64,000 nucleotides of DNA, taken from NCBI GenBank assembly GCA_963774765.1, contig CAVZGP010000023.1, forward strand, positions 1 through 64,000. The letters run 5' to 3'. The position numbers and the translations under genes were made by a program. Position 1 is the first letter of the stretch; the number at the start of each line of letters is the position of its first letter. Positions 1 to 7,500 of the stretch are shown piece after piece. This DNA is from Sva-07 sp963774765. GTDB lineage: Bacteria; Actinomycetota; Acidimicrobiia; Acidimicrobiales; Ilumatobacteraceae. The notes under the pieces were generated by a model. The model was not told where the DNA came from, searched no databases, and worked only from the letters and a program-made list of their open reading frames with translations.

Positions 1-30
1 GACATCCGACCCCGCGAACCTCGACCCGAG

Positions 31-86
31 CCCGAAAAATGCCTGGATCTGCCGCGCTGGGCGCGACAATCCAGGCATTTTTCGGG
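31..86 (-). terminator. Stem-loop terminator downstream of maf
   Basis: An 18-bp perfect inverted repeat (arms 31-48 and 69-86, 20-nt loop) lies 18 bases beyond the maf stop. Each arm contains a run of five A or T, so the minus-strand transcript ends its stem with a U-run. This fits an intrinsic, possibly bidirectional, terminator that would also serve a gene arriving from the left. Confidence 0.7.
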
Positions 87-103
87 CCGGGTGGCTCCTC
101 ACG

Positions 104-715
104 TCACGACGCTGCTGTCGCACTGATCAGCGCGAGCGTTTGGGCCAGCGGCAGGCCGATCACGTTGGTGACGCTGCCCTCGAGGCGTTCGACGAACGCG
201 CCCGCGGCGCTCTGGATGCCGTACGCACCCGCCTTACCGGCGTGTTCGCCGGTGGAGAGGTACCAGTCGATCGCGTGATCCGACAACTCGACGAACCGCA
301 CCGCCGTCTCGACGACAATCGTGCTACTTCGGTCCTCCCCGGCCCCGTCCCCGCCCGGACCGACCACGGTCACGCCGGTGTGGACGAGGTGGGTGCGTCC
401 GGACAGGAGGCGCAGCATGCGACGGGCGTCGACGTCGTCCTTCGGCTTTTCGAGGATCTGGCCGTCGACGTCCACCGTGGTGTCCGCGGCGACGACGATG
501 CAGTCGGTCCCGACCCGTTCGGCGACGACGATGGCCTTCTCGGCCGACAACCGGGCGACGTAGCCGGACGGTGCTTCGCCGGGCCGCTTCGATTCGTCGA
601 TGTCGGCGGGCACGACGTCGAACTCCAACCCCACCGAGCCGAGCAGCTCGGACCGACGAGGCGACGCCGACGCCAGCACGAGCCGAACCCCTGGTGGCGG
701 CTCGATCAGCGTCAC
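104..715 (-). CDS. maf: Maf family nucleotide pyrophosphatase
   Basis: A 203-residue protein with the Maf signature near the N-terminus (LASASPRRSELL, about residues 14-25), followed by DIDESKRPGE and the VVAADTTVDVDG motif holding the catalytic Asp. Members hydrolyse non-canonical or modified nucleoside triphosphates to monophosphates in the cytosol. Start is GTG at 713-715. The length is normal for the family. A loop reading VVGPGGDGAGEDR is encoded by a 31-bp dispersed repeat (331-361) present elsewhere in the window, so it looks like an in-frame insertion in a surface loop. The dus-family gene ends 24 bases upstream and is read in the same direction, so the two are probably cotranscribed. 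Confidence 0.93.
   Translation of the reverse strand: MTLIEPPPGVRLVLASASPRRSELLGSVGLEFDVVPADIDESKRPGEAPSGYVARLSAEKAIVVAERVGTDCIVVAADTTVDVDGQILEKPKDDVDARRMLRLLSGRTHLVHTGVTVVGPGGDGAGEDRSSTIVVETAVRFVELSDHAIDWYLSTGEHAGKAGAYGIQSAAGAFVERLEGSVTNVIGLPLAQTLALISATAAS
331..361. repeat. 31-bp GC-rich dispersed repeat, copy inside maf
   Basis: The copy starts GGTCCTCCCC, has the core GGCCCCGTCCCCG and ends CGGACC. It is identical over all 31 bases to the copy at 28494-28524 and closely related to those at 5482-5512 and 28528-28558. The ends are complementary (GGTCC/GGACC). It lies within the maf reading frame and keeps it open. Confidence 0.85.
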
Positions 716-739
716 GTCAGGCCCAGCACGGTGTGTCGC

Positions 740-1885
740 TCAGCCGCCCGAGAGCGCCATGACCTGGTCGTCGTCGGGGATCGAGACATCGTGGAGCAGC
801 TCCTCGCGGCGATGGCCGTCGAGCCAGCCGTCGGGCAGGCTGACCTTGATCGGACCATTGGTGTGGCCCCGTTTGATCCGCTCGCCGCCCTCGACGATCC
901 GAGCGGTCGGGTCGAGCCCGGCGACGATGTCGTCGAGTTCCATCATCGACTTGACCATCGAGAATCGGCGCCGCACCTCTGGGCCGACTGGATAGCCACT
1001 CATGTACCAGCCGGTGTGCTTGCGGAAGTCGCGCATCGCATGGTTCTCACCGAGGTGTCCGACCAGCAGACGGGCATGGCGCACCATCACGTCGCACACC
1101 TCGCCGAGCAGTCGACTCTCGGGCACGGGCCGACCGGCCAGCGCTTCGACGAGATCGCTGAACAGCCAGGGTCGACCGAGGCAGCCACGACCGATCACGA
1201 CGCCATCACAGCCCGTCTCGGCCATCATCCGAACAGCGTCGGATGCCTCCCAGATGTCGCCGTTGCCGAGCACCGGGATCGAACCCACGGCGTCCTTGAG
1301 CTCGGCGATCGCCTCCCACCGGGCTTCGCCCGAGTAGTGCTGCTGCACCGTGCGAGCATGCAGGGCGATCGAGGCCACGCCTTCCTCGGCGCAGACTTCG
1401 CCCGTTCGGATGTGTGTGAGCCAGTCGTCGAACAGCCCCATACGGAACTTGGCGGTGACCGGCACGCCGTAGGGCGACGCGTTCGACACCGCGGCGCGCA
1501 GGATCGCCCGAAGCAGTTCGGGCCGCGCCGGCACCGCTGCTCCCCCACCTCGACGGGTGACCTTGGCGGCCGGGCATCCGAAGTTGATGTCGATGTGATC
1601 GACGCGTCCCGCGTCGCACAGCTTGGCGACGGCACTTCCCATGATGTCCGGGTCGCTGCCGTAGAGCTGCAGGCTGCGCGGGTGCTCGTCGGGGGCGAAG
1701 CTGATCATGCGGTCGGTCTTGGCGTTGCCGTGCACGACCGGGGTGGCCATCACCATCTCGTTGACGTACACCAGGCCGGGAGCGAACGATCGGCACATCT
1801 CGCGGAACGGCGCGTTCGTGACACCCGCCATCGGGGCGAGCACCACGGGAGCCGACAGCTCGAACTGACCGATCCGGAACGACAT
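740..1885 (-). CDS. dus: tRNA-dihydrouridine synthase, DusB-like
   Basis: A 381-residue flavin enzyme that reduces uridine to dihydrouridine in the tRNA D-loop. The N-terminal FMN-barrel signature is clear (VVLAPMAGVTNAPFR, about residues 14-28). It is followed by DINFGCPAAKVTRRGGGAA, which contains the catalytic Cys of the Dus family, then GNGDIW and GVVIGRGCLGRPW for phosphate binding. The C-terminal helical domain (from about residue 260) carries the RKHTGWY segment typical of the DusB/NifR3 branch. The gene is intact, unlike the neighbouring tsaD. ATG start at 1883-1885. A gap of 147 bases separates it from the tsaD stop and shows no gene. Confidence 0.92.
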   Translation of the reverse strand: MSFRIGQFELSAPVVLAPMAGVTNAPFREMCRSFAPGLVYVNEMVMATPVVHGNAKTDRMISFAPDEHPRSLQLYGSDPDIMGSAVAKLCDAGRVDHIDINFGCPAAKVTRRGGGAAVPARPELLRAILRAAVSNASPYGVPVTAKFRMGLFDDWLTHIRTGEVCAEEGVASIALHARTVQQHYSGEARWEAIAELKDAVGSIPVLGNGDIWEASDAVRMMAETGCDGVVIGRGCLGRPWLFSDLVEALAGRPVPESRLLGEVCDVMVRHARLLVGHLGENHAMRDFRKHTGWYMSGYPVGPEVRRRFSMVKSMMELDDIVAGLDPTARIVEGGERIKRGHTNGPIKVSLPDGWLDGHRREELLHDVSIPDDDQVMALSGG

Positions 1886-2032
1886 GACCGCCCCAACGGT
1901 ATCGGCAGCGTGCGCGACGGGGTCGAGTCCGGACGAGCAGGGTGCCCGGTACGCCCGCGAGGGAAGCGCCAGCGACGAGCCGGAGTCGGGCCGACCTGAC
2001 GTGAGGTGCTACGGCCTGCGGTGAGGCCCGAC

Positions 2033-3024
2033 CTACAAGAACGGGAGGCGGAGGTTGGGGGTGGCGCCGACGTCGAGCGGGGTGGGACCGTCCGAGCGCA
2101 GGCGGTGCCAGCCGGCAGCCGCGATCATCGCTGCGTTGTCCGTGCACATCGCCCGGCTCGGCAGGAAGCCCTGGATGCCGTCGTGCTCGCAGGCGTCGAG
2201 GATCTGCTCGCGCAGCAACGAGTTCGCGGCCACGCCGCCGCCGAGCACGATGCCGGTCGCTCCGACTTCCGCGGCCGCACGGCGGGCCTTGGTGACCAGC
2301 ACGTCGACGACCGCCGCCTGAAATGAGGCTGCGACGTCGTCGGACGACACGTCGGGGTTCTTGCGCACGTAGTTGACGACCGCCGTCTTGAGCCCGCTGA
2401 ACAGAAGTCGTAGCCGTCGTCCATGCATCGCCCTCGGGAACCTGATCGCCTCGGGGTTGCCGTCGAGCGCTGCCCGATCGATCGCCGGACCACCCGGGTA
2501 GCCGAGGTCGAGGAACCGGGCCACCTTGTCGAACGCCTCGCCGGCGGCGTCGTCGATCGTCTGGCCGACCAGTCGGTACCGGCCGTGGCCCTGCATCTCG
2601 ACCAGCATCGTGTGCCCGCCCGACACGAGCAGCACGACGCAGCGGGAACTCGAGCGTCGGATCCTCGAGCGAGGCGGCGTACAGGTGGGCCTCCATGTGG
2701 TTGACCCCGACGAACGGCACGTCCCACGCCATCGCCAACGCCTTGGCAGCCGACACGCCGACCAACAGCGCCCCGATCAGGCCGGGACCGACCGTGCAGG
2801 CCACGGCGTCGATGCGCTCTTCGTCGACGCCGGCCTCGACGATCGTGCGAGCGATCACCGGGTTGAGCACGTCGAGGTGCGCCCGGCTGGCGATCTCGGG
2901 CACGACACCGCCGAAGTCGCGCGTGCAGGTCGACCTGGGTCGACACGACACTCGACACCACGTCGTACCCGCCGAGCACCAGCGCCGCCGCGGTCTCGTC
3001 GCAACTCGTCTCGATGCCGAGCAC
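2033..3024 (-). CDS. tsaD: tRNA t6A threonylcarbamoyltransferase TsaD (frame-disrupted)
   Basis: Catalytic subunit of the t6A tRNA modification complex, with TsaB and TsaE. Family motifs appear in order but in different frames: LGIETSCDETAAAL at the GTG start (3024), then FGGVVPEIASRAHL with the metal-binding HMEAH further on, then LLVSGGHTMLV, the FSGLKTAVV segment and GGGVAANSLLR to a TAG at 2033. At least three or four single-base shifts are needed (near 2915, 2635 and a compensating pair near 2410). The span of 992 bases is not a multiple of three and would encode about 330 residues, the normal family size. Since tsaD is broadly essential, sequence error is more likely than gene loss. It follows rimI within the alr-tsaE-tsaB cluster. 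Confidence 0.88.
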
Positions 3025-3057
3025 GAGCGTCGAGTCGTCGAACGTGCGGATCGGCGG

Positions 3058-3656
3058 TCATGCGGTCCATCGTCGCTCGGCATCGGCGCGGATCGAGTCG
3101 AGCAGCGCTCCGGTAGTCGGCGCCCTGGATGTCGTTGCACCACATCACGATCGCGTCCTCGGTGTTCTCGTAGTAGCGCTGCCGAACGCCCGCCGGGTCG
3201 AACCCGAACCGTCGATACAGCTCCTGCGCTCCCGTCGATCGAGACCCGCACCTCGAGCGTCCAGGCCGACACAGCCGCGGTCGATCGCCGCCCCGGCCGA
3301 CGCCAGCATCAACGCGGTCGCGAAGCCGTTGCGCTGCTGGTCGGGGTCGACGGCGACGTTGGTGACGTGCGCTTCGTCGGCGTCGAACCACAAGCCCGCG
3401 TAGCCGACGATCGGTCCTCGAGCGCGCCCCGAACCGGCCGAGCGTCGGGCAACGAGGTACCGGCGAGCGCCTGAGCGGACCTGGGCGAGCTCGCTCTCGA
3501 ACACGCCCTGCGACCACGGCTTCGGATAGCTGACCACCTCGATCGCCATCACCCGCGTCGGAGATCACGCCGATGCATCGGCTCGATCACCAACCCGCCG
3601 ACGACGAGCTGACCGCCATCGGCGTCGCGGCGCAGCAACCGCTCGATCACGCTCAT
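3058..3656 (-). CDS. rimI: Ribosomal-protein-alanine N-acetyltransferase RimI (frame-disrupted)
   Basis: A GNAT acetyltransferase. The start at 3656 overlaps the tsaB stop as ATGA. The N-terminal reading MSVIERLL then VIEPMHRRDLRR continues, after a shift, into AIEVVSYPKPWSQGVFESEL. The acetyl-CoA loop is VDPDQQRNGFATALM. After further shifts come WTLEVRVSIDGS and LYRRFGF, then the C-terminal ENTEDAIVMW. Reading across a last shift gives ...DSIRADAERRWTA and a TGA at 3058-3060. At least three indels are implied. The RimI core is joined to an N-terminal stretch of about 35 residues. A clustered tsaB-rimI-tsaD order is common in bacteria. Confidence 0.82.
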
Positions 3657-4347
3657 CGCGACACCCTCGTCGACCAGTTGATCTGTGCGTCCGGTGCTCG
3701 CAGGTAGATCGGCTCGATCTCCCACGGGTTCACCCACTCCTCGCGCAGCGCCCGGGCGTGGGCGAGTTGCACGAGCGGTGCGGCCGACGGGTGGGCGTCA
3801 TCGCGCGATCTCACAGCGGTAGCCGTCGAGGATCTCATCGCGGTACCGCAGCGCGCCGTCGCCGACGCACAGCACGTCCTGACTTCGAGCGAGCAGGTCA
3901 GCCACGAGTTCGTCGATCGGTCCGACAGCCGGCTCGGACACCTGCTGGAGTCCGCCCGGCACCTGGCGGTACATCGCGTAGAAGACCTCGCTCTTGCGGG
4001 CGTCGATCACCGGCACGACGACACGATCGGTGTGACGGCACGGGAACGCCAGCAGGTCGAGCGATGAGATGCCGATCATCGGAATCCGCAGCGCCTGCGC
4101 GATCGCCTTGGCAGCGGCGAGCCCGACTCGCATCCCGGTGAACAGCCCGGGCCCGACGTCGACAGCGACCACGCTGATCTCGTCGAGGTCGATGCCGGCC
4201 TGGCGCAGCAGGAACTCGATCGCCGGAACGAGGGTCTCGACGTGACGACGACCCTTGGTGATCTCGAAGAGCCCGATCACCCCTTCGTGGCCACCGACGG
4301 CAACGCTGACGCTGCTCGGTGGCGGTTTCGATGCCGAGGATCAGCAT
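3653..4347 (-). CDS. tsaB: tRNA t6A modification protein TsaB (frame-disrupted)
   Basis: Non-catalytic partner that dimerises with TsaD in t6A synthesis. The N-terminus MLILGIETATEQ is followed by a single inserted base near 4307, after which the frame reads VSVAVGGHEG and IGLFEITKGRRHVETLVP. The central segment VDVGPGLFTGMRVGLAAAKA is the hallmark of TsaB. A second shift near 3830 leads to HPSAAPLVQLAHARA and the C-terminal EPIYLRAPDAQINW, a typical TsaB ending. The start at 4347 overlaps the tsaE stop by 7 bases, and the stop overlaps the rimI start. About 231 residues once the frame is repaired. Confidence 0.88.
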
Positions 4348-4883
4348 CGAAACGCCTCGCACGCGTCAACGATCCGACTCCATCTCGGCGCCCAGTTCGG
4401 GCCACTCGCCGAGATCTCGATCAGCCGGGCGGAATCGGAGAGCCCATCGGCGTCGAACGCGCCGTCGGAATCGTCGCCGTCGAGCAGGTCGGATTCGAGG
4501 TGCACCACGAGATGATCACCGAAGAGCGCGTCGGCGACGTCGCCCCATTCGACGAGCACGATGCCCTGATACTCGGCAAGCTCCTCCAGTGCCAGGTCGG
4601 CGATCTCGGCGGTGCGATCGAGCCGGTACAGGTCCGCGTGGTGCAGCGCCTTGGCGCCATGACCGAACCCGGGCTCGATGTCATAGGTGTGCACGAGCGT
4701 GAACGTCGGCGATGTGATCGGCTCGGTCACCCCCATGGCCGCGCCGAATCCCTTCGCGAACGCGGTCTTGCCGGCTCCCATCTCACCTGACAGCACGATC
4801 AGATCGCCCGTGCGGCAGAGTTCGGCCAGTGCGGCGGCGATCGCGTGTGTGTCCACGAGCGAGGTGGCACGCAGTTCAAGCAT
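4341..4883 (-). CDS. tsaE: tRNA t6A biosynthesis ATPase TsaE
   Basis: A small P-loop ATPase that drives turnover of the TsaB-TsaD complex. From the chosen ATG at 4883, the Walker A motif SGEMGAGKTAF lies at about residues 32-42, followed by SPTFTLVHTY and HADLYRLD, both diagnostic of the TsaE/YjeE family, and LVEWGD for Walker B. About 180 residues with a modest acidic C-terminal tail (LESDLLDGDDSDGAFDADG). An upstream in-frame start at 4922 would add 13 residues with no family similarity. It overlaps alr upstream and tsaB downstream, so the run nnr-alr-tsaE-tsaB-rimI-tsaD is one operon. Confidence 0.92.
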   Translation of the reverse strand: MLELRATSLVDTHAIAAALAELCRTGDLIVLSGEMGAGKTAFAKGFGAAMGVTEPITSPTFTLVHTYDIEPGFGHGAKALHHADLYRLDRTAEIADLALEELAEYQGIVLVEWGDVADALFGDHLVVHLESDLLDGDDSDGAFDADGLSDSARLIEISASGPNWAPRWSRIVDACEAFRC

Positions 4884-6096
4884 CGTCACGACCCAACATT
4901 GCGGGGATGATGTTACGAGCATGGCGACGGGGCACGCGACCTCCGATGCCGCACACGATCTCGTAGCCGATCGTGCCGAGGAGGTCGCCCCACTCCTCGG
5001 CTCGGATGCGCTGCGGGCCGTCGGGGCCGTCCTGTTGCCCGATCAACACCACCTCGTCGCCGGCAACGACCGCGTTGACACCATCGGCGTCGCCATCACC
5101 GTCGCCACAGTCGACCATCAGTTGGTCCATGGTGACGACACCGACGATCGGGCGGCGTCGTCCGCCGATCAGCACCTCGCCGCCGACTTCGAACAGCCGC
5201 CGAGGTACCCCGTCTGCGTAACCGATCGGGATCGTCGCCACGGTCGTGTCGCGCTCGAAGGTGTGGCGCAGGCCGTAGGAGATCCGGCTGCCCGCCGCCG
5301 CCCTCTTCACGTAGGAGACGCGAGCCTTCAACGCCAGCGCGGGTCGAAGCTCGTCGCACAGCGTGTCGACGCCGTGACCCGGTGAGATCCCGTAGATCGC
5401 GATCCCGGCGCGCACGAACGATCGACGGGCGCCTGGATGAGCAAGTGCTCCCGCCGAGTTCGCCGCGTGCACCAGCAGTCCGGTCCTCCCTGGCCCCGTC
5501 CCCGGGAGGACCGACGCGAGCGCTGCGTCGAGATGCGCGAGCTGATCGCGGGTGGCGGGGTCGTCGGGGACATCGGCCACGGCGAGGTGGGTGAACACAC
5601 CGACGAGGCGGAGCGTCGGCGTGTGCGATTCGAGTCGGGCCATCACCGAGGCGACGCCATCGGGGTGGACGCCGACGCGCTGCATACCTGTGTCGACCTT
5701 GAGGTGCACCGGCACGCCCTCGACGCGGCGATGCCGAGCGGCGGCGGCGAGCGCGTCGATGAACGCCGACGTGTACACGGTGGCCATCAGCCGAAACCGC
5801 ACGATGTCGTCGGCCGCGTCGATGGGCTGCTCGCTCAGCACCAGGATCGGGGCGTCGATGCCGGCCCGGCGCAGTTCGACGCCCTCTTGCACCAACGCCA
5901 CACACAGTCCCTCGGCCCCCGCCTCGAGCGCGGCGAGCGCCACCTCGACAGCGCCGTGGCCGTAGCCGGCGGCCTTGACGACTGCCCACAGTGCGCTCGG
6001 GGCGACGACGGAGCGGAGGTGCTCGACGTTGTGGTGGATCGCACCGAGGTCGACGTCGACCCAGGCCCAGCGCACCGGCGAGTCGGGCTCGGTCAC
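4876..6096 (-). CDS. alr: Alanine racemase
   Basis: A PLP enzyme converting L- to D-alanine for peptidoglycan. The 406-residue frame shows the PLP-lysine segment WAVVKAAGYGHGAVE (about residues 37-51), where many homologues have KADGYGHG or KANAYGHG. It also has HLKVDTGMQRVGV, HAANSAGAL, RAGIAIYGI and GSRISYGLRHTF with the catalytic Tyr, then IGYADGVPR and the C-terminal barrel. A loop reading VLPGTGPGRTG is encoded by a 31-bp dispersed repeat (5482-5512) that keeps the frame. The start overlaps the nnr stop by 4 bases (ATGA), indicating translational coupling. Confidence 0.95.
   Translation of the reverse strand: MTEPDSPVRWAWVDVDLGAIHHNVEHLRSVVAPSALWAVVKAAGYGHGAVEVALAALEAGAEGLCVALVQEGVELRRAGIDAPILVLSEQPIDAADDIVRFRLMATVYTSAFIDALAAAARHRRVEGVPVHLKVDTGMQRVGVHPDGVASVMARLESHTPTLRLVGVFTHLAVADVPDDPATRDQLAHLDAALASVLPGTGPGRTGLLVHAANSAGALAHPGARRSFVRAGIAIYGISPGHGVDTLCDELRPALALKARVSYVKRAAAGSRISYGLRHTFERDTTVATIPIGYADGVPRRLFEVGGEVLIGGRRRPIVGVVTMDQLMVDCGDGDGDADGVNAVVAGDEVVLIGQQDGPDGPQRIRAEEWGDLLGTIGYEIVCGIGGRVPRRHARNIIPAMLGRDDA
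5482..5512. repeat. 31-bp dispersed repeat, copy inside alr
   Basis: Here the ends are a perfect 9-bp inverted repeat (GGTCCTCCC and GGGAGGACC) around a core containing GGCCCCGTCCCCG. The length is the same 31 bases as the copies at 331-361, 28494-28524 and 28528-28558. It lies between the helix-forming LDAALAS and the conserved LLVHAANSAG of alanine racemase without breaking the frame. Confidence 0.85.
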
Positions 6097-7460
6097 AGTG
6101 CCTCGATTGCCGACGGGATCAGATCGACGATGTCACCGGCGAGCAACCCGCGACGAGGGCCTCGCAGCGCCGCGTCGGCGTGGAGCCAGGCCGCGCCGGC
6201 AGCGGCTCGTTCGGGGGTGACGCCGCTCGCGAGCAGCGCGCCGATCATGCCGGCGAGCACATCGCCGGAACCGGCGGTGGCCAAGCGTTCGTCGCCGTGA
6301 TCAACCACCAGGACATCACCTCCGGGCGCCGCCACCACGGTGGTGGGCCCCTTGAGCAACACCACGACGTCGAGGTCGGCGGCCAGCGCACGTGCGGCAC
6401 AGACCCGGTCGGGGCCCGGTGTGTGGCCGGCGAGCAGCGAGAACTCGCCGTCGTGGGGTGTGATCACCGTCGGGAGCCCCCGAGGACGAAGGAGCGGTCC
6501 GGCCCCGTCGGCGCTCCACGCGGCGGCGAAGATGCCATCGCCATCGATCACCACCGGCAGGGTCGCGTCAGCGATCAACGCCCGGGCCGACGCGATCGTG
6601 CCCTCCTCGCGGCCGAGGCCCGGACCGACCACGAGGGCTCGGAACCGGTCGAGGTCGCTGAACACCTCGTGGTGGAACTCGTTGGCGGGGATTCGACGCT
6701 GGATGATCTCACTGCGTGCATCCGGGTCGATTCCCGGGCTCGAGAGAGTCACGAGGCCCGCACCCGTTCGGGCCGCCGCCTCCGCGCACAGACGACCGGC
6801 GCCGAGCATCCCCGGGCTACCCGCGACCACACGGACGGCACCGTTCCACTTGTGGGCATCGGTCGACCGCGATGGCCACCAGGCGGCGACGTCGATGGCC
6901 TCGACGAGGTGCAGGGTCGATGACGAGACGTCGAGACCGATGTCGACGATGTCGATCAGCCCGCACAGCTCGCGCCCCGCCCCAAACACGAGGCCGGGTT
7001 TCAGCGCCTGGAACGTCACCGTGCAGTCGGCGCCGAGCACACCCGGGCCTGCCTCGCCGGTCGACGCGTTCACGCCGCTCGGGATGTCGACGGCGAGCAC
7101 CAGCGGTCGCTGCCCGCGCGTTCCCACGATCTCGGGGGCGATCCAGTCACCACGGAAGCCCGTGCCGTAGGCAGCATCGATCACCAGATCGCACGGCGGC
7201 AGTTTCGGCGGGCACATCGCGGCGTCGATCAGGCGCACCTTGACCCCGCGACGCTCGAGATACATCGCCGCGGTGCGACCGTCGTTGCCGTTGTTCCCGG
7301 CGCCGGCGAGGACGTTGACGACGCGCCCGTACGCTCCACCGAGCATGTCGAGCGCCACCCGCGCGGTCGCGCGGCCAGCCCGATCGATCAGCTCGTCGAC
7401 CGGTTCCGGCGCGGCGGCGTCGATCGCGCGCATCTCCTCCGGCGTCACGATCGGGATCAC
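6093..7460 (-). CDS. nnr: Bifunctional NAD(P)H-hydrate epimerase / ADP-dependent dehydratase
   Basis: A 455-residue repair enzyme for damaged NAD(P)HX. The N-terminal NAXE epimerase half (about residues 1-205) has AGAGNNGNDGR for ligand binding and a catalytic-Asp strand (DLVIDAAYGTGF). The C-terminal NAXD dehydratase half (about 215-455) has HKWNGAVRVVAGSPGMLGA, VVGPGLGR, TPHDGEFSLL, LLKGPTTVVA and the ribokinase-like GSGDVLAGMIGAL with the catalytic Asp. The fused architecture is usual in bacteria. It is the first gene of the alr-tsaEB-rimI-tsaD run and is translationally coupled to alr. Confidence 0.94.
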   Translation of the reverse strand: MIPIVTPEEMRAIDAAAPEPVDELIDRAGRATARVALDMLGGAYGRVVNVLAGAGNNGNDGRTAAMYLERRGVKVRLIDAAMCPPKLPPCDLVIDAAYGTGFRGDWIAPEIVGTRGQRPLVLAVDIPSGVNASTGEAGPGVLGADCTVTFQALKPGLVFGAGRELCGLIDIVDIGLDVSSSTLHLVEAIDVAAWWPSRSTDAHKWNGAVRVVAGSPGMLGAGRLCAEAAARTGAGLVTLSSPGIDPDARSEIIQRRIPANEFHHEVFSDLDRFRALVVGPGLGREEGTIASARALIADATLPVVIDGDGIFAAAWSADGAGPLLRPRGLPTVITPHDGEFSLLAGHTPGPDRVCAARALAADLDVVVLLKGPTTVVAAPGGDVLVVDHGDERLATAGSGDVLAGMIGALLASGVTPERAAAGAAWLHADAALRGPRRGLLAGDIVDLIPSAIEAL

Positions 7461-7500
7461 GTGAGCGAGCGTAACGAAACGAGTCCGACCCTCGGCAGGA

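Noticed and set aside
140..1999. 619-codon plus-strand frame opposite maf and dus
   Set aside because: Compositionally biased antisense frame over two well-supported genes, with no domain.
4876..6096. KAAGYGHG instead of KADGYGHG in alanine racemase as a defect
   Set aside because: The Asp is not the catalytic residue and other racemases have Asn there; the PLP lysine and the catalytic Tyr region are intact.
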